Positions 60,549 to 64,000 of a DNA stretch of 64,000 nucleotides are shown here, piece after piece. Under the pieces are notes generated by a model, which did no database searches, was not told where the DNA came from, and saw only the letters and a program-made list of their open reading frames with translations. Position 1 is the stretch's first letter; each line of letters starts with the position of its first letter. The DNA comes from Xenopus tropicalis (taxonomy: Eukaryota; Chordata; Amphibia; Anura; Pipidae): assembly GCF_000004195.4 (NCBI RefSeq), contig NC_030677.2, forward strand, positions 101,026,829 to 101,090,828, given 5' to 3'. Position numbers and translations under genes: made by a program.

Positions 60549-61253
60549 ATGTGTAAGACCCCTAACATTCAAAGACCGCATATGCCTTCCCACGAGCATA
60601 TGCCTTCCCACCAGTGATTCACTTTATTGCTGGTGGGAATTTCAGGGAGATTAGTCAATGGCAGTAGCCAAAATTTAACCGTGACTAATCTCCCCCTGTG
60701 CTATTGCCCTACAGAGACAGTATACACCCCTTTTCAACATGAGCCCAATAAATTGGACTTGTGCAGAACTTTTTGCCTATTGTTTAAATAAGAAATATGT
60801 ATAGTTTTTGTGACACTAAATAAGAAACAAAAAACTGGTTTCATGTTAGTACTTCCTGTTACCTATCAGCAGTAGAGAAGCTGATAAAACTAATTAATAA
60901 CTAGTCCACTAAGAACCTCTCTGATAATGAGATGCTCAAATTTGCTTTAAGCAAGAAGAGATTTGTTATTCAAAAGTATAAAGGAGCTCTGAACAAATTA
61001 ATATGTTTATAAAGGAAAGAGGAAGGGCTTTAAAAAAATGTTCATTAAGTACCATATAATGTCAAAAATTAACAAAATATGTTCTTTACTTAAAGAAAAG
61101 ACAGAATGCATTTTCAACATGTCATTTGTTTTGTGCTCATTTTTAGCAAAAGTATTATTAAAAGTGTATGCTGTATTAGGTGTATACACGCAATAATGTA
61201 ACATGGTTGTTTGCCACACTACACCTGCAGCAGCCTAGGGAGTTCACTATGCA

Positions 61254-61567
61254 ATACAGGTATGGGATCCCTTATCCGGAAACCCGTTATCCAGAAAGCT
61301 CCGAATTACGGAATGCCCGTCTCCCATAGACTCCATTTTAATTAAATAATTCAGAATTTTAAAACTGATTTCCTTTTTCTCTGTAGTAATAAAACAGTAT
61401 AAATATAAATAATCCTTATTGGGTGCAAAACAATCCTATTGGGTTTAATTAATGTTTTATTGATTTTTTAGTAGACTTAAGGTATGGAGATCCAAATTAC
61501 GGAAAGACCCCTTATCCAGATTACCCTTGGTCCCAAGCATTCTGCATAACGGGTCCTATACCTGTAC
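61254..61567. repeat. MITE with 'acaggtatgggatccctta' ends
   Basis: The left end 'acaggtatgggatcccttat' faces the right end 'ataacgggtcctatacctgt', with further inner matches ('attacgga' words). Non-coding. Confidence 0.8.
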
Positions 61568-62478
61568 AATGCTATACAATACCCTGACTATATGATACAT
61601 GTGATACCTTGTTAAAAAAGTTTGTTTATATATGTGTTTAAACCAGGACATCTTGCAAGATACTTTTTACACTCTGTGATTCTGTTCTTAATTATAAGTT
61701 GTTGTCACAGGAATTTAGTACATAAAAACAGAGAGCACAGAATCATTGGCTGCTGTTAGGCCCAGCCGTAAGAAAGCCTAGAAAGTGAACTAACTCCCAA
61801 ATCATCTTTCTAACAAAGCTCCCAATATAGGCCAGCGTTCCTCATGTACTGTAATTCATTACACATATAATTATCCTATGATGGACCTGCTTATGATGTC
61901 CTATTAAGTCACTGAAATCCCTTTGTATTGATAGGGGGCCTTTTGCAAATTCAACTTTACCACTTAATATGTCCATTCATTTCAGCCCTTGTGTTGTTCC
62001 TGTCTTCTATTTAGGACACCAGTATACAGCAGTTGCTGCAAAAGACAGAAGCCATTGTTCTCTTCCATACTTCTTGCTAATTTTTTGTTGACTAGTCTAT
62101 CTTTAAGCATATTCTTGACATTCTTAAAGAGATAAAATTATCACATAATACCACTGACTGTTTTGACAAAGATTTTTATATTGTTCTGTCAGATTAGAGG
62201 CTTATATCTCCTACAGTATGTCTTCAATACTTTGTTCAGCTCAGAACTGATTAATACATATCATTATCACTATATCTGTTAAACCCTCATGCCTGTGGAA
62301 CTATCTTCTTCCAGTATAAATAAAACCACCACAAAAACCTTGTCACAATACATTTACGATTATCTGTACACAAAAAATGTTTGGCTCATTTTCATTTCCT
62401 ATTTACCAATGAACATCAGAAACCTCAACATGAAAAACATTGTATAATTACATAAGGAACTGAGAGCTCACCCTTAGG

Positions 62479-62545
<67 letters not shown>

Positions 62546-64000
62546 ATTCCCATATGCAGACATAACTCTATGGGGGGGAAAAAATTGGAGAGAGCCCTTT
62601 TTTGGAGTAAAGGTGGTGGAAAACACTTTCTCCAGATTCACAAATAGAAATCCACCTATATTCCGACTCAACCGCCACTTTTCCGTTCTTGGTGAAGGAA
62701 AGACAGTTTACAGACACTTTTGTGAATTTGTCGTTTAAACGACATTTATATGACATTTTAATGACATTTTTTCCCAACATTTTTCCCCCAACATTTTCAA
62801 AATGGAGTAAAGCTCAGTGTAACTCTGATAGATCAATTCTAAGCTGCTTTGTTTTGTTTCACCCAGTCTCCATTCACACCTAAGGTAGGGGCCCCATTGG
62901 GGGATCGTTAACATATTAATGGGGATTAGCAGACTATTGTTAGGGGACACGTTTCTGTCTCACCCTAGAACAATAGGTGCAAAAAGCCTCATTAACATTT
63001 TACAAACAAGTAAAACACTGATTAAAAAGTTTTTACCTCACATTTGCATTGTTATGCTAGTTTTAGCTTAATCAATGAGGCAATAATAACATTTTGTGTG
63101 AATATATTGTAAACATTTTATTAAAAGGAAAAGTAAAGCCTCCCAGGCAAATTTTTAGTTTTAGCAGCAGTGCCCCCTCTTTAATCACTTCACTGACATT
63201 TGCCCCAATTTATCTGTGCCCCCATAGCATGTCCAGAACTACAGAGCTGCTTGACAGCATTGGTCCCCACCTGTTCCCAGCAGCCATCTTGGTGGTACAT
63301 ACACACTGGCACCCAAACTGGGATATTGGGGTACAGGGTTGGACTGGCCCATCAGGGCACTGGATAAAGACCCGGGGGGCCCTAGTCCTGTTAAACCTCT
63401 ATTCACCGGGCATGTTGGTGTGTGGGCCGGGTTGCTGCTGACCAGTAATGAGTAGGGGCTAGGGAAGATGGTATTCAGACCCTTAAATCGTGTTACAGAA
63501 GTGGAATTACACAGAAACATAGAAAACATTAGAAAGCCCAGATTGTCCTGAAAAAAATGATGTATAGTTTCCCTGGGCAAACTAAAATTACCCTCAGGAA
63601 ATGCCCCTAAAGTGAAATGACACATGAAATGCAAAATCCTGCTTGTAAAATCCTTATCCCATGTAGATGTGGGACTGGGTTTGATGGCACCGACAGATTT
63701 ACTAAGAGCTAAAGGCAAATTCATAAAAAAATGTACGGAAAATGACAAAATCTGAAAACTGTCAGTTTAAAAGACAAATTCACAAAAGTGGAGATAGAGG
63801 TTTGTGAATACGGTGGAAAATCCGACAAATCTATCTCCACTTTAATTTTTTCTCAATATCACCACTTTTGTGAATTCCCCCCCTATATGTATAAAGTTTA
63901 CATGATCATTATTCCCCCCACTAATTTGCATAGTTAAATATAGAAGTTAGCATTTCTTTGTTCCTTTATATGTCGGATTAGCAAGCAAATACTTCACTTC
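61568..64000. other. No gene recognised
   Basis: AT-rich sequence with an (AT)n array at 62488-62541, palindromic fragments near 62750-62950 and 63740-63890, and a hAT-type end 'cagggttggactggccc' near 63336. No exon, J segment or RSS is seen. Confidence 0.5.
62488..62541. repeat. (AT)n microsatellite
   Basis: About 27 uninterrupted AT units. Confidence 0.95.

Noticed and set aside
63239..63748. 169-codon minus-strand open frame
   Set aside because: It overlaps a hAT-type repeat end and has no family resemblance or splice context.

Overview
The window is vertebrate nuclear DNA, almost certainly from a clawed frog (Xenopus). Three points support this. The genes have split, phase-consistent exons with canonical GT/AG borders. 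The DNA is crowded with the short TTAA-flanked (T2-type), hAT, Harbinger and Tc1 elements typical of Xenopus. A cluster of immunoglobulin variable segments resembles the sigma light-chain isotype, which is present in amphibians and fishes but absent from mammals and birds. The species and the sigma assignment are inferences from sequence resemblance; no search was run.

Layout. (1) 1.2-7.5 kb, minus strand: a complete nine-exon AGC-type kinase gene (347 codons) with a PKC-like catalytic domain but no regulatory domains and several altered regulatory or catalytic residues. (2) 7.5-14 kb: repeat-rich intergenic DNA. (3) 14.05-24.58 kb, minus strand: a five-exon gene for pyroglutamyl-peptidase I (PGPEP1, 208 aa, catalytic Glu85/Cys149/His168 all present). 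Its long first intron holds a Tc1 transposon and a 294-bp foldback element. (4) 24.6-29.3 kb, plus strand: TIMM10 (90 aa, twin CX3C motif), head-to-head with PGPEP1 and with a palindromic NRF1-like site in the shared upstream region. (5) 29.3-38.5 kb: repeats, no gene seen. (6) 38.5-53.7 kb, plus strand: a tandem array of six immunoglobulin V segments. Each has an octamer/TATA promoter, a split leader, a V exon and a recombination signal with a 12-bp spacer. V1 is broken by a hAT element; V2-V6 are open. A nearly intact Tc1 element lies just upstream of the V2 promoter, and LINE reverse-transcriptase fragments are embedded in the spacers. V4-V6 sit on about 2-kb units produced by recent duplication. 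(7) 53.7-64 kb: repeats, no gene, and no J or C segment found.

How it works together. The V segments would be joined by RAG to a J segment carrying a 23-bp-spacer signal, which must lie outside the window, presumably to the right. The 12-bp spacer excludes the usual lambda, heavy-chain and T-cell-receptor V arrangement. The open frame of V2-V6 continues through the heptamer, most following AATAAA signals are close by, and so unrearranged V-only transcripts and proteins are conceivable. The other three genes are ordinary housekeeping or signalling genes with no evident functional link to the V array.
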